The notes below the pieces were generated by a model that worked only from the letters and a program-made list of their open reading frames with translations, searched no databases and was not told where the DNA came from. Source: an uncultured Muribaculaceae bacterium (GTDB lineage Bacteria > Bacteroidota > Bacteroidia > Bacteroidales > Muribaculaceae). Taken from it: 64,000 bases of DNA. Position numbers and translations under genes: made by a program. The stretch spans positions 1-64,000 of the forward strand of contig CAJUOB010000005.1 of the NCBI GenBank assembly GCA_910587915.1. Reading direction: 5' to 3'. Positions 16,783-26,200 of the stretch are shown piece after piece; position 1 is the stretch's first letter, and each line of letters opens with the position of its first letter.

Positions 16783-19070
16783 AGAATCTGAACAACATAT
16801 TGCTGAGCATAGCCATAGCGCTTCTTCTGGCCGCCTGCTCCACAACCGCGCGCATACCATCCGACGAACTGCTGTACACGGGCGTCAAAAAGGTAGAGAT
16901 GACCGAGGATTCCATAAAAATTCCACCGGCGCTCACTTCTGCCGTAAAAGATGCCGTGGATGTAGCACCGAACAACTACTGGAAACTTCTCGGATGGCAC
17001 TACCCGTTCCCGCTCGGACTGTGGGTGTACAATAACTGGCCCAATCCTAAATCGGGACTGCGGCATTGGCTATACGAGAAACTTGTGGAAGAGCCGGTGC
17101 TTGTATCCGACGTACGCCCCGAAGTTCGCACACACATGATCGAGCAACTTCTCGATGACAACGGCTATTTCCGCGGCACCGCCACCTACGAACTGGTGAA
17201 AGGTCGCAACCCCAAGAAAGCCAAAATACTCTACACCGTAAATCCCGGCCCGGCGTTCCCCATCGATACCGTGATGCTGCTGCCGGATTCGACCCGTCTG
17301 AACAGCCTTGTCGATTCTCTGGTGAAGGCCGACCCTTATCTGTCGATGAAGTCGCCACGTTTCTCCATCGATTCCTTGTCGAATGCCCGCAAGCGAATCA
17401 CCAATTCTCTCCGCAACCGTGGCTATTATTTTTTCACTCCCGACTATATCGAATATCTGGCCGACAGCCTCGAGAACCGTGGGCACATAGCACTTAAGGT
17501 CGACATGGCGTCCAATGCACCGAAATTTGCGCTGAAGCCATACCGCACCGGGCGCGTCACCATCCGCGTGAACCGCAATCAAGGCGGAGGCGATCCCGAC
17601 ACGATCAGTCTGGACCGCGCCACGCTCATCCAGATGATGCCCTCGCGGCTGCGCCGTAAAATTTTCGACGAGAACGTGATGTTCCGGCCAGGCCGCACAT
17701 TTGCAGTGCGCAATATGGACCGTACACAAGCCAACCTCGCACGCCTCGGAATCTTCAGTGCCATAGAAATAAATGCATTTCCCGACACAACACGACGCGA
17801 CGAGAATCTGCTCGACGTGGCTATCGACTGTACGCTGGATACACCTCTGGAAACATCGCTCGAAGTTAATGCGTCGTCAAAATCCAACAGTTATATAGGT
17901 CCGGGCCTGACCTTTGGCGTGACCAATAAAAACATCTTCGGTGGGGGCGAGCAACTATCCGTGAAACTTACCGGATCCTACGAATGGCAAACCGGACGCG
18001 GACGAAAGGGCTCGATTTTCAACTCCTACGAGGTGGGGCTCACCGGCTCACTGGCATTCCCGAGACTTCTTGCACCCAAATTCATACCCCGCAGCCGATA
18101 TCAGCTGAACTGGACCCGTTTCCAACTCAATGCCGATCTTCTGAACCGCCCGCACTACTTCAAGATGGCCCAGTTCAACGCTTCCATCAACTACGATTGG
18201 CGCGTTCGACGTCATGTGCAGAACACCCTCACACTCTTCAAACTCACATATACCAACCTGATGCATACCACCCAGGAGTTCGACTCCATAATGGCGGCAA
18301 ACCCATCGGTTGCACAAAGTTTTAAAAGCCAGTTCATTCCACAGATGATCTACAGCTATATCTATGATCGCCAGATTAATCCCGACAACACCCTGAATTG
18401 GCAATTCAGCATTCAGGAAGCCGGTAATATCTTCTGGGGAATCTACCGCGCATGTGGAAAGAAAGGCGAGAAAGAGTTGTTCGGCACACCGTTCTCACAG
18501 TTCGTCAAAGGACAGACCCAACTTGTGTGGGGACGCCGTATATTTTTCGGCGACCACTGGCTGGTGAGCCGCGTGGCCGTAGGAGCCGCCCATGCCTATG
18601 GCAATTCCAGCCAGGTGCCATATGCCGAGCAGTTCTATGTAGGCGGCGCCAACTCCATCCGTGCCTTCACGGTCCGCAGCATCGGTCCGGGCAGCTATAA
18701 AGCTCCGGCCGGACAGCCCGAAGACTACTTCGACCGTACTGGTACATTCAAATTTGAAGCCAACGTGGAATACCGCTTTCCCCTTATGGGTCCGCTCCAT
18801 GGCGCCGTATTCATGGATACCGGCAACGTGTGGCTGCTTAAGGACGACCCATTGCGTCCAGGCGGCACACTAAAAGCCAAGACATTCCTACGCGATCTTG
18901 CACTTGGCACCGGAGTCGGCCTGCGATTCGACATTTCCATGCTTGTGATCCGAGCCGATCTTGGCATAGGTATTCATGCACCATATAATACCGGCCACGG
19001 AGGATACTACAACATGCCCAACTTCGGCAAATCGCTCGCCTTCCACCTCGCCATCGGCTACCCCTTCTAA
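16779..19070 (+). CDS. TamA-like outer-membrane lipoprotein (TamL type, BamA superfamily)
   Basis: The 763-residue protein carries a lipobox L-A-A-C (Cys20), which is typical of the Bacteroidetes TamL version of TamA. POTRA-like repeats follow in about residues 90-370 (G-Y-F-R-G, N-R-G-Y-Y-F-F, and G-R-T-F-A-V-R-N-M-D-R-T). A 16-strand-type Omp85 barrel then runs to the C-terminal A-I-G-Y-P-F. The barrel contains Y-V-G-G-A-N-S-I-R-A-F, the Omp85 R-G-F/R-A-F motif. It pairs with TamB to form the envelope-spanning module. Translation starts at GTG overlapping the tamB stop. Confidence 0.9.
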   Translation: MKNLNNILLSIAIALLLAACSTTARIPSDELLYTGVKKVEMTEDSIKIPPALTSAVKDAVDVAPNNYWKLLGWHYPFPLGLWVYNNWPNPKSGLRHWLYEKLVEEPVLVSDVRPEVRTHMIEQLLDDNGYFRGTATYELVKGRNPKKAKILYTVNPGPAFPIDTVMLLPDSTRLNSLVDSLVKADPYLSMKSPRFSIDSLSNARKRITNSLRNRGYYFFTPDYIEYLADSLENRGHIALKVDMASNAPKFALKPYRTGRVTIRVNRNQGGGDPDTISLDRATLIQMMPSRLRRKIFDENVMFRPGRTFAVRNMDRTQANLARLGIFSAIEINAFPDTTRRDENLLDVAIDCTLDTPLETSLEVNASSKSNSYIGPGLTFGVTNKNIFGGGEQLSVKLTGSYEWQTGRGRKGSIFNSYEVGLTGSLAFPRLLAPKFIPRSRYQLNWTRFQLNADLLNRPHYFKMAQFNASINYDWRVRRHVQNTLTLFKLTYTNLMHTTQEFDSIMAANPSVAQSFKSQFIPQMIYSYIYDRQINPDNTLNWQFSIQEAGNIFWGIYRACGKKGEKELFGTPFSQFVKGQTQLVWGRRIFFGDHWLVSRVAVGAAHAYGNSSQVPYAEQFYVGGANSIRAFTVRSIGPGSYKAPAGQPEDYFDRTGTFKFEANVEYRFPLMGPLHGAVFMDTGNVWLLKDDPLRPGGTLKAKTFLRDLALGTGVGLRFDISMLVIRADLGIGIHAPYNTGHGGYYNMPNFGKSLAFHLAIGYPF

Positions 19071-19080
19071 AGATTATTGC

Positions 19081-19088
19081 TAACTTTG
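19081..19088 (+). promoter_or_regulatory. Bacteroidetes -7 element (TAACTTTG)
   Basis: TAACTTTG lies 11 bases after the tamL stop and 18 bases before ATG 19107. It supports that ATG over the in-frame start at 19077. Confidence 0.6.
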
Positions 19089-19106
19089 CGACAAAAACCG
19101 GATATT

Positions 19107-19649
19107 ATGGAAAAATGGAAAACGCTTTCGAGCGAATATCTTTTCAAGAGGCCGTGGCTCACAGCACGTCGTGATGTGGTGGAACTGCCCAACGGACAGA
19201 TTCATGATGAATATTATGTGCTCGAATATCCTACATGGGTAAATATAATCGCTATTACCGAAGAAGGCAAGTATGTGATGGTGCGCCAGTACCGACATGG
19301 TCTCAAGGATATTTTCACAGAACTATGCGCAGGAGTGGTGGAAGACGGCGAAGAGCCGCTTGCAGGTGCTCAGCGCGAGCTTGAAGAGGAAACCGGCTAT
19401 ACAGGTGGCCGCTGGTCGCTTCAGTGTGTGCTCTGCCCGAATCCTTCGGCCAATACCAATCTTAACTACTGCTTCCTTGCCGAGGGCGTTGTAAAGACAT
19501 CGGGACAACATCTCGACCGCACAGAGGATATAGAAGTACTGTTGCTCGACCGCGATGAAGTGTGGCAGCTGCTTGTAGAGGATAAGATGAAGCAGGCGCT
19601 GATGGCTGCGCCTTTGTGGCGTCATTTCGCACTTGCCGGCAAAAAATGA
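19107..19649 (+). CDS. Nudix hydrolase, ADP-sugar pyrophosphatase-like
   Basis: The 180-residue protein contains a full Nudix box: G, six residues on an E, then R-E-L-E-E-E-T-G-Y, which binds Mg and cleaves nucleoside diphosphates linked to another moiety. The sequence before the box (V-R-Q-Y-R-H-G-L, then E-L-C-A-G) resembles the ADP-ribose/ADP-sugar pyrophosphatase group. The substrate is not provable here. An earlier in-frame start at 19077 precedes the promoter -7 box, so I use ATG 19107. The stop overlaps the next gene's ATG (ATGA), indicating coupled translation. Confidence 0.85.
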   Translation: MEKWKTLSSEYLFKRPWLTARRDVVELPNGQIHDEYYVLEYPTWVNIIAITEEGKYVMVRQYRHGLKDIFTELCAGVVEDGEEPLAGAQRELEEETGYTGGRWSLQCVLCPNPSANTNLNYCFLAEGVVKTSGQHLDRTEDIEVLLLDRDEVWQLLVEDKMKQALMAAPLWRHFALAGKK

Positions 19650-21583
19650 AGCGTAAATGGTTCGCGACCGATGCCATAGGGGCGACCCTCTGGCAACTCG
19701 GTGTAGCTCTTCTGCTGCTGTGGTTATCGCGCTTTGCATTCGCGTGGTATAATGCCGACATATGCGCAGTCGATAGCCTTGGGGAAGTTCTTCGGCTATC
19801 GGCACATGGCCTACGTTTCGACCTAAGCGCCTTGGCATACTTCAATGCCTTATTCATATTAATGCGTGTGCTACCGTTCAATTTCATATATTCGGCGGCA
19901 TACAACCGGTTTGTCCTGTGGATATATGGCATATGCAATGGCATTATGCTGGCCATCAATCTCGGCGATATACCTTACTTCAGATTCACCGGGGCACGAT
20001 TGCGGTGGAGCAATGTGCTGAATATCACCACAGACTCCGACATCTGGCGCATTGTGCTCCAGTATGCCGGCTCTTACTGGTGGGCTTTCGCTGCCGTTGG
20101 ACTCGTTGTTGCAGCCATGATATGGCTTGCTACCAGAGTACGCATGCGACCGTCTGCCGGACTTTTCTCACGTATAGGATGGCGCATAGCGGTTGCCATA
20201 TTTTTTGCCGGTGTAACTTTCCTTGCCATGCGTGGTCGTGCCGGTGCCGGTGTTCCACTTGCGATTCCTGATGCAGCTTTTGCTGCGCATAAGTCGCCAC
20301 AGATCAATGTAGTGCTCAATTCACCTTTCTGCATTCTGCGTTCGCTCAACCGCAAGAAAAGCAATGTGGAAGAAGAATTCTCATTCTTCGATGACGCTAC
20401 ACTGGCTACAATCCGCAATTCTGTACACAATGGATCAGACTCGCTCGCCCGTCGAAATATTGTGACAATCGTGATAGAGAGCGGAGGATCGGCATGGCTC
20501 GACAGCATCGGTCCACGCATCGGAGGAGAGAAACATGGATTGATGCCATTTCTCGATTCTATAGCCGGGCGGTCGGCGGTATTTCTACACACAATAGCAT
20601 GCAGCCGGTCCTCCTGTGGTGGATTCACGGCGGTATCGTGCGGATTCCCTGCATTCGACCCTTTCTACTTCATGCTTTCGCCATACAATAAAAACACTCT
20701 CGATGCGCCGGCTCGCTTACTGGGCGAACGCGGATGGGACACCACATTCTACTATGGCTGCAAGCACGGATCGTTCAACATCGACCAGACAGCCTTCGCA
20801 TCGGGCTACACCCGGATAGTAGATCGCGAAGCATATGGCAACGATGACGACTACGATGGTATGTGGGGCATTTTCGACTATCCTATGGCCGAATACATAG
20901 CCCGCGACCTCAGTTCCCGCCCCGAGCCATTCCTGGCAAATTGGTTCACAGTATCGGCCCATGGACCATTCACTCTGCCCGACGGATGGCCGACGGATAG
21001 TTATATACACCCCGAGGCATCTCCCGAACGCGGACTGGAGTACACCGACCAGGCTCTGCGGCGATTCTTCGAGTTGGCCAGCGCACAGCCATGGTTTGAG
21101 AACACTACATTCATAATTACAGGCGACCACGGCAACCGCGACTTCAAGGGCACGATCTACGATACTCCTTATATACAGAGCCATATTCCGTTCATCGTGT
21201 ATACACCCGACGGCTCTGTCGGCCCAGCCATCAACGATAGCATGGTGTTTTCCCAGCACGATATAGCAGCCACGACACTTGCTTTAGCCGGATTCGACCG
21301 ACCGTACGTACAGCTTGGCGTGGATGCATTCGACCCTTCGGCCGAAAGTTTTGGCATTCAACGTATTTCCGGCCGCTATCTCGTGGTGGGGCCTGAATAT
21401 ACCATCTACACCTCACCCGATGTAAAGGTGGTCGAAGAAATATACGACACCGTATCGGATCCGACCATGAGCAAACCCATCGATACCTACGACCAGGAAG
21501 TGGTCGGGCATATGCTACGGTGGGCACAAGCCTTCCTGCAGGACTATACGTCACGCCTACGGGGCGACAGGCTTGCACTATAA
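19646..21583 (+). CDS. LTA-synthase-like membrane sulfatase/phosphotransferase
   Basis: The 645-residue protein has about five N-terminal transmembrane helices (roughly 12-34, 57-77, 88-108, 135-160, 176-195). A large alkaline-phosphatase-superfamily domain outside the membrane follows. The metal-site motifs I-V-I-E-S-G-G and F-I-I-T-G-D-H-G-N-R are present, as in the LtaS/phosphoglycerol-transferase and phosphoethanolamine-transferase families. The nucleophile region reads A-C-S-R-S-S-C-G-G-F-T, unusual and Cys/Ser rich, so which residue is the nucleophile is uncertain. The probable role is transfer of a phosphate-linked head group to a glycan or lipid in the envelope. The start ATG 19646 overlaps the Nudix stop. 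Confidence 0.82.
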   Translation: MKRKWFATDAIGATLWQLGVALLLLWLSRFAFAWYNADICAVDSLGEVLRLSAHGLRFDLSALAYFNALFILMRVLPFNFIYSAAYNRFVLWIYGICNGIMLAINLGDIPYFRFTGARLRWSNVLNITTDSDIWRIVLQYAGSYWWAFAAVGLVVAAMIWLATRVRMRPSAGLFSRIGWRIAVAIFFAGVTFLAMRGRAGAGVPLAIPDAAFAAHKSPQINVVLNSPFCILRSLNRKKSNVEEEFSFFDDATLATIRNSVHNGSDSLARRNIVTIVIESGGSAWLDSIGPRIGGEKHGLMPFLDSIAGRSAVFLHTIACSRSSCGGFTAVSCGFPAFDPFYFMLSPYNKNTLDAPARLLGERGWDTTFYYGCKHGSFNIDQTAFASGYTRIVDREAYGNDDDYDGMWGIFDYPMAEYIARDLSSRPEPFLANWFTVSAHGPFTLPDGWPTDSYIHPEASPERGLEYTDQALRRFFELASAQPWFENTTFIITGDHGNRDFKGTIYDTPYIQSHIPFIVYTPDGSVGPAINDSMVFSQHDIAATTLALAGFDRPYVQLGVDAFDPSAESFGIQRISGRYLVVGPEYTIYTSPDVKVVEEIYDTVSDPTMSKPIDTYDQEVVGHMLRWAQAFLQDYTSRLRGDRLAL

Positions 21584-21600
21584 GGGCGAGTCAGAATAAA

Positions 21601-21637
21601 AAACAGCGCGAGTCGGTGGACTTGCGCTGTTTTTTTA
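21601..21637. terminator. bidirectional intrinsic terminator
   Basis: AAACAGCGC pairs with GCGCTGTTT with an AGTC/GACT extension, A-run on the left and T-run on the right. It lies between the converging membrane enzyme gene and the Hc1 gene. Confidence 0.88.
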
Positions 21638-21652
21638 TTCGGGTAGCCGAGA

Positions 21653-21829
21653 TTATTTCTTGGCGTGCTCGAGAGAGGTTTTGCGGAACTCTTTCATGAG
21701 TTTCTCAAGTTCGAGAGAAGCTTTGCGAGCACGGGTGCCGGCTGCTTTGTTGCCTTTTTCTACCTGAAGAGCAGCATCGGCTTTGAAAGCCTCATAAGCT
21801 GCATGGATTTGCTGTACTAACGATTCCAT
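21653..21829 (-). CDS. histone H1-like protein Hc1
   Basis: Translating the minus strand gives a 58-residue, highly charged protein beginning M-E-S-L-V-Q-Q-I-H-A-A-Y-E-A-F-K and ending E-F-R-K-T-S-L-E-H-A-K-K. It contains G-N-K-A-A-G-T-R-A-R-K-A-S-L-E-L-E-K-L. This matches the short Hc1 histone-like family common in Bacteroidetes, with the conserved G-T-R-A-R-K basic stretch that likely contacts DNA. The protein should be nucleoid-associated and compact DNA. It converges on the upstream membrane enzyme at a shared terminator and lies 35 bases downstream of queC on the same strand. Confidence 0.88.
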   Translation of the reverse strand: MESLVQQIHAAYEAFKADAALQVEKGNKAAGTRARKASLELEKLMKEFRKTSLEHAKK

Positions 21830-21864
21830 GGACTGATTTCTTTGATAGTGAATAAATATGTGAA

Positions 21865-22530
21865 TTAATCGATGTAAATTGTGTGATCCTCAATGCCGGC
21901 ATCGGCAAGCGCCTTGCGGCGCTCAAGACATGTGCCGCAACGACCGCAATGATGCTCCAGGCCTTTATAGCAGGAATATGTGGTGGTATAATCGATACCC
22001 AATCGTTTACCACGCAGCGCTATATCGGCCTTATTGAGATAGGTATATGGTGCTTTGAGCGCAATTCCTTCGTAGGTGCCTTCGGCAATAGCGCGGGCCA
22101 TTGCGTCGATGAAACTACCACGGCAGTCGGGATATATGGCATGGTCGCCGGCATGATTGGCTATCATCACGGTGTCGAGGCCATGACTTTCGGCAAGTCC
22201 GGCTGCAGCCGCGAGCATAATGCCGTTTCGGAAAGGCACCACTGTCGATTTCATGTTATCGAAATCGTAGTCGCCCTCCGGCACAGCCTCCGCGCCTTCG
22301 AGAAGCGAACTGTGGAAATACTTTCCGATAAACGAAAGGTCGATCTCCACCAGTTCTATGCCAAGCTCGCTGCAATGCGCCCGTGCGCACTCGAGCTCGC
22401 GCATGTTGTGATTCGAACCATAGGAAAAATTAACCGCAAGTTCGATCTCATCGGCATACTCATGAAGCATGGTCACAGAGTCCATGCCTCCGGAGAGCAC
22501 CATCAATATATGTTTCTTAGTCTTACTCAT
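21865..22530 (-). CDS. queC: 7-cyano-7-deazaguanine synthase
   Basis: The 221-residue cytoplasmic enzyme converts 7-carboxy-7-deazaguanine to preQ0 with ATP and ammonia. The PP-loop S-G-G-M-D-S is at 13-18. The zinc site is formed by Cys187, Cys195, Cys198 and Cys201 (C-Y-K-G-L-E-H-H-C-G-R-C-G-T-C). It lies four bases downstream of queF in the same direction, so both act in one transcript. queD and queE are not in the window. Confidence 0.96.
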   Translation of the reverse strand: MSKTKKHILMVLSGGMDSVTMLHEYADEIELAVNFSYGSNHNMRELECARAHCSELGIELVEIDLSFIGKYFHSSLLEGAEAVPEGDYDFDNMKSTVVPFRNGIMLAAAAGLAESHGLDTVMIANHAGDHAIYPDCRGSFIDAMARAIAEGTYEGIALKAPYTYLNKADIALRGKRLGIDYTTTYSCYKGLEHHCGRCGTCLERRKALADAGIEDHTIYID

Positions 22531-22534
22531 AGGT

Positions 22535-23008
22535 TTAAAAATCTGCGGGGAACGAAGCTGCCAGACGAGCCTTCACAAGATCCTGATGTTGCTCATCGCC
22601 CCAGTTTGCAAACGGTATTATAGAGATGCCACCACGAGGCATGAAGATGCCACGCACTTCTATATACTTGGGATGCATCAGTTTCACGAGGTCCTTCATT
22701 ATTATATTGACGCAATCCTCGTGAAAATCGCCATGATTACGGAAGCTGAAGAGATAAAGTTTGAGACTTTTGCTCTCCACCATATCCACGGCCGGAATAT
22801 AGTTGATAATTATACGTCCAAAATCAGGCTGTCCGGTCTTAGGGCACAGAGAGGTGAATTCCGGGCAGGTGAATGTGACAAGATATTCGTTCTCCGGATG
22901 CTTGTTTGGAAACGTCTCGAGCATCTCGGGAGCGTAGTCGGTGGGATACTTCACGCCGGCTGCGCCGAGAAGAGTACATTTTTCTATTTCGCTGTCGGTT
23001 CTTGACAT
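22535..23008 (-). CDS. queF: preQ0 reductase (NADPH-dependent 7-cyano-7-deazaguanine reductase)
   Basis: The 157-residue short-form (YkvM type) tunnel-fold enzyme reduces preQ0 to preQ1 in queuosine synthesis. The nucleophile Cys55 sits in T-S-L-C-P-K-T-G-Q-P-D-F with Asp62, and the E-S-K-S-L-K-L NADPH/substrate motif begins at Glu78. It is the first gene of the queF-queC unit and has a canonical promoter about 75 bases upstream. Confidence 0.96.
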   Translation of the reverse strand: MSRTDSEIEKCTLLGAAGVKYPTDYAPEMLETFPNKHPENEYLVTFTCPEFTSLCPKTGQPDFGRIIINYIPAVDMVESKSLKLYLFSFRNHGDFHEDCVNIIMKDLVKLMHPKYIEVRGIFMPRGGISIIPFANWGDEQHQDLVKARLAASFPADF

Positions 23009-23042
23009 ATTCGGTGTGATACGATTTCTTTAGCTGAGGAAT

Positions 23043-23063
23043 AAGGGCATAAGTATGGCCCTT
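23043..23063 (-). promoter_or_regulatory. hairpin in queF leader
   Basis: AAGGGC pairs with GCCCTT around a 9-base loop within the queF leader, between the promoter and the start codon. It does not fit the compact preQ1-I pseudoknot as I know it, so I record only a stem-loop of unknown role. Confidence 0.3.
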
Positions 23064-23081
23064 CGGATAGTTAAAGTTTTG

Positions 23082-23112
23082 CAAACATACGAAAAAAAAC
23101 TTTTACGCCAAA
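23082..23112 (-). promoter_or_regulatory. Bacteroidetes promoter of queF-queC (TTTG - 19 - TATGTTTG)
   Basis: On the minus strand TTTG (23112-23109) and TATGTTTG (23089-23082) are 19 bases apart, matching both boxes. Transcription should start near 23077. Confidence 0.8.
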
Positions 23113-23214
23113 AAAATGACTGAAAAAATCGATGAGCAGATTAAAAATACTCGTAAAAGCATCGTCAAACCTACTTCTATATATTATCACACCAATATTT
23201 CGGCCTTTTTTGCG

Positions 23215-23222
23215 TAATTTTG
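23215..23222 (+). promoter_or_regulatory. Bacteroidetes -7 element (TAATTTTG) of the GH27 gene
   Basis: TAATTTTG matches the -7 consensus and lies 38 bases before the alpha-galactosidase start. A -33 box is not clear. Confidence 0.6.
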
Positions 23223-23260
23223 CAGCATTAAAATTGATTCACTGACAAACCTTAAAAACC

Positions 23261-26200
23261 ATGCAAACAAAATCTGTTGTCGCGGCAGCTGCCATGATGC
23301 TGTCGGCTATCGGAGGTCTGGCTCAGACCGGCACCGAACCGGCATTTCAAAAATGGGCCCTCACCCCACCTATGGGCTGGAATTCCTGGGATTGCTACGG
23401 ACCGACTGTAGTGGAATCGGAAGTGAAGGCTAACGCCGATTATATGGCCACCAATCTACTGGACCATGGCTGGGAATACGTGGTGGTCGACATCCGCTGG
23501 TATGTGGAGAACGACAAAGCCGGCGGATACAATCAGACTAATCCTATATATGTGATCGATGAATTCGGGCGATATACCCCCGCGCTAAATCGCTTCCCAT
23601 CGGCAGCCGATGGTGTCGGATTCAAGGCCCTGGCCGACTACGTGCATGCCCGAGGTCTTAAATTCGGCATTCATCTGATGCGTGGCATTCCAAAAGAAGC
23701 TGTGGCGGCAAAGCTTCCCGTACGGGGCACCGACGGTATCACGTGCGACATGATAGCAAACAACGACTCCACCTGCACCTGGCTCCGCGATAACTGGAAG
23801 GTCGACTGGCGCAAGCCCGGAGCCCAACAATACTACAACTCGTGCTTTGAGATGTATGCCGACTGGGGTGTGGACTTTGTAAAAATCGATGATCTTGCGC
23901 GCCCGTACCATACCGCAGAAATCGAAATGATACGCAATGCAATCGACAACTGCGGGCGTCCGATGGTGCTGAGCATATCGCCAGGAGAAACGCCTGTGGA
24001 GCAAGTGGAACATGTACGCTCCCACGCCAACATGTGGCGCACAGTCGATGACTTCTGGGACAACTGGAGCCAGCTCAACTATCAATTCCAGATCTGCGCG
24101 AAGTGGGCGCCCTATATAGCTCCGGGCACATGGCCCGATGCCGACATGCTACCCTTGGGCAAAATCAGTATACGAGGAGAGCGCGGATCGGAGCGCTGGA
24201 CCGCTTTCACCCCCGACGAGCAGAGGACCATGATGTCGCTGTGGACCATATTCAAGTCGCCTCTTATGTTCGGTGGCGATCTACCACAGAACGATGCCGC
24301 CACTAACGCACTGCTGACCAACGACGACGTGCTTTACATGCATTCCTACTCTGCAAACAACCGGCAAGTAAGCCGCAATGACGACAGCGGCCTGGTGGTA
24401 TGGGCGGCCGATGACCCTGCAAATGGCGATAAGTTCGTGGCATTGTTCAATATAGGCGGATCACAGTTTGTCAGCACAAAGAAAGCGCTCTACCGAAGTG
24501 GGACCATATCGTATCTCACCACCGGCCACTGCACCGAGGTCGATGTAGCTCTTCCCGAAGGGACAACACGCGTGGCTCTGGTAGTGACAGACGGCGGCGA
24601 CAGCTTCGACAGCGACCATGCCGACTGGATTGCACCACGCATAACCATGGCCGATGGCTCCGAAGTCGACCTCACTAGCCTGCAGTATGTGAAAGGCACA
24701 TGCGGCTGGGGCGACATACATATCAACTCAAATCTAAATGGCGGCAAGCTATCGGTCGATGGCGTGCAGTATGATAAAGGCATAGCCACACATGCCAACT
24801 CCGTGATAGTATACGATCTTCCGGGAACGGCAACCAGATTCACAGCATTAGCCGGAATCGACAATACCGGCAGTGACCAAGGCAGCAAATCGTCGGTGGA
24901 ATTTCTTGTCTACAATTTCGACCCGACCGATCCGTCGCTACCGGTCGAGGATCCGCAGATAGAAGCCTACATCAATCTTAGCGACATAGGCATATCGAGT
25001 GGTGTTGAATGCCGCATCACCGACATGTGGGCAACAAAAGATATGGGCACATGGAAAGACGCCACATTCAGCACCGTGCTTCCCGAACATGCAAGTGCCC
25101 TCTACCGTGTGACACCGCTCGGCCGCACATCTGCTCCATCCGTAGCCTTAGGCATAGGCAATGGTCGGAAAAATTCCGGTGAACCGTTCGACATCGATGT
25201 AACGGTCGGAGGAACAGATTTCACCGGAGCATATGTGCAAATACTCTGCAATGGCAAAATAGTCGGAACGATACCTGTGGATAAGTCGGGGAAAGCACGA
25301 TATACAGCGACTCTGCCCGGGGGAGACTACATCTTCTCAGCCAGATATAGCGGCACCGACAAAACAGCATCGGCAATATCCTCGGAATCGACAGTGCATG
25401 TCGACGGTGCGGCCGAAGATCTTGGCCCATTGCAGAAACGTCTGCTCACACTCCTCGCCTCGGCTTCGGCCATCGATCCTGCCAAAGTGTCGATGGCATA
25501 TCGCGAAGCCTTGGCATCGGCCATCACCGCTGCCCAACCCGTAGAAAGCAAGAATCGAGAGGAACTTGGCTCAGCCATAATACAACTGCAGGATGCACTC
25601 GATAATGCAACGCTAAGCATATTCTATACAAATAAATTACAAACGGTAATGGCCGAATGCGCCGAGTTTAGCGGCCAGATAAAGGATGGCACTCCTAAAA
25701 ACGACCTTCTTCAGGCTATCGACAAGGCGAAGAATCTTGTCGATAGCGCACAGGCAACCATTGCAGCGGTGAAGGAGGAAATAGAAGCGCTCTCCGCCGT
25801 GCTGGAAAAAGTACGGCTTGAGGCCGAGCCTGCCGACGGCAGCGAAATCGACGTAACGGCAAAGATTGTCAACCCGAGTTTTGAGAATGGTACCACCGGA
25901 TGGCGCTATTCCAATGACTACAGTGGCTGGCAGGATGTGGCAACATGGAGCGACCGCCCCGCTGCCGACGGAAGCATGTTCGTGAGCGTGGCAGCTGGAG
26001 TAATAAGATCGCTCAACCTATATCAGGACATAAACAAACTTCCCGGGGGCATCTACCGGCTTGAAGCATCGCTACGCAACACCGACAGTCCCGACCATAT
26101 CACCGACCAGCATCTCTATGCCACCACCGGAGATACCACTATCGACTCCGCCCCCTTGACCACAGTGAGCGGTGACGGCAATAACGATTGGACAAGACTG

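Noticed and set aside
23043..23089. preQ1 riboswitch before queF
   Set aside because: The hairpin and following sequence do not fit the short pseudoknot and A-rich tail of preQ1-I, so only a leader hairpin is recorded.
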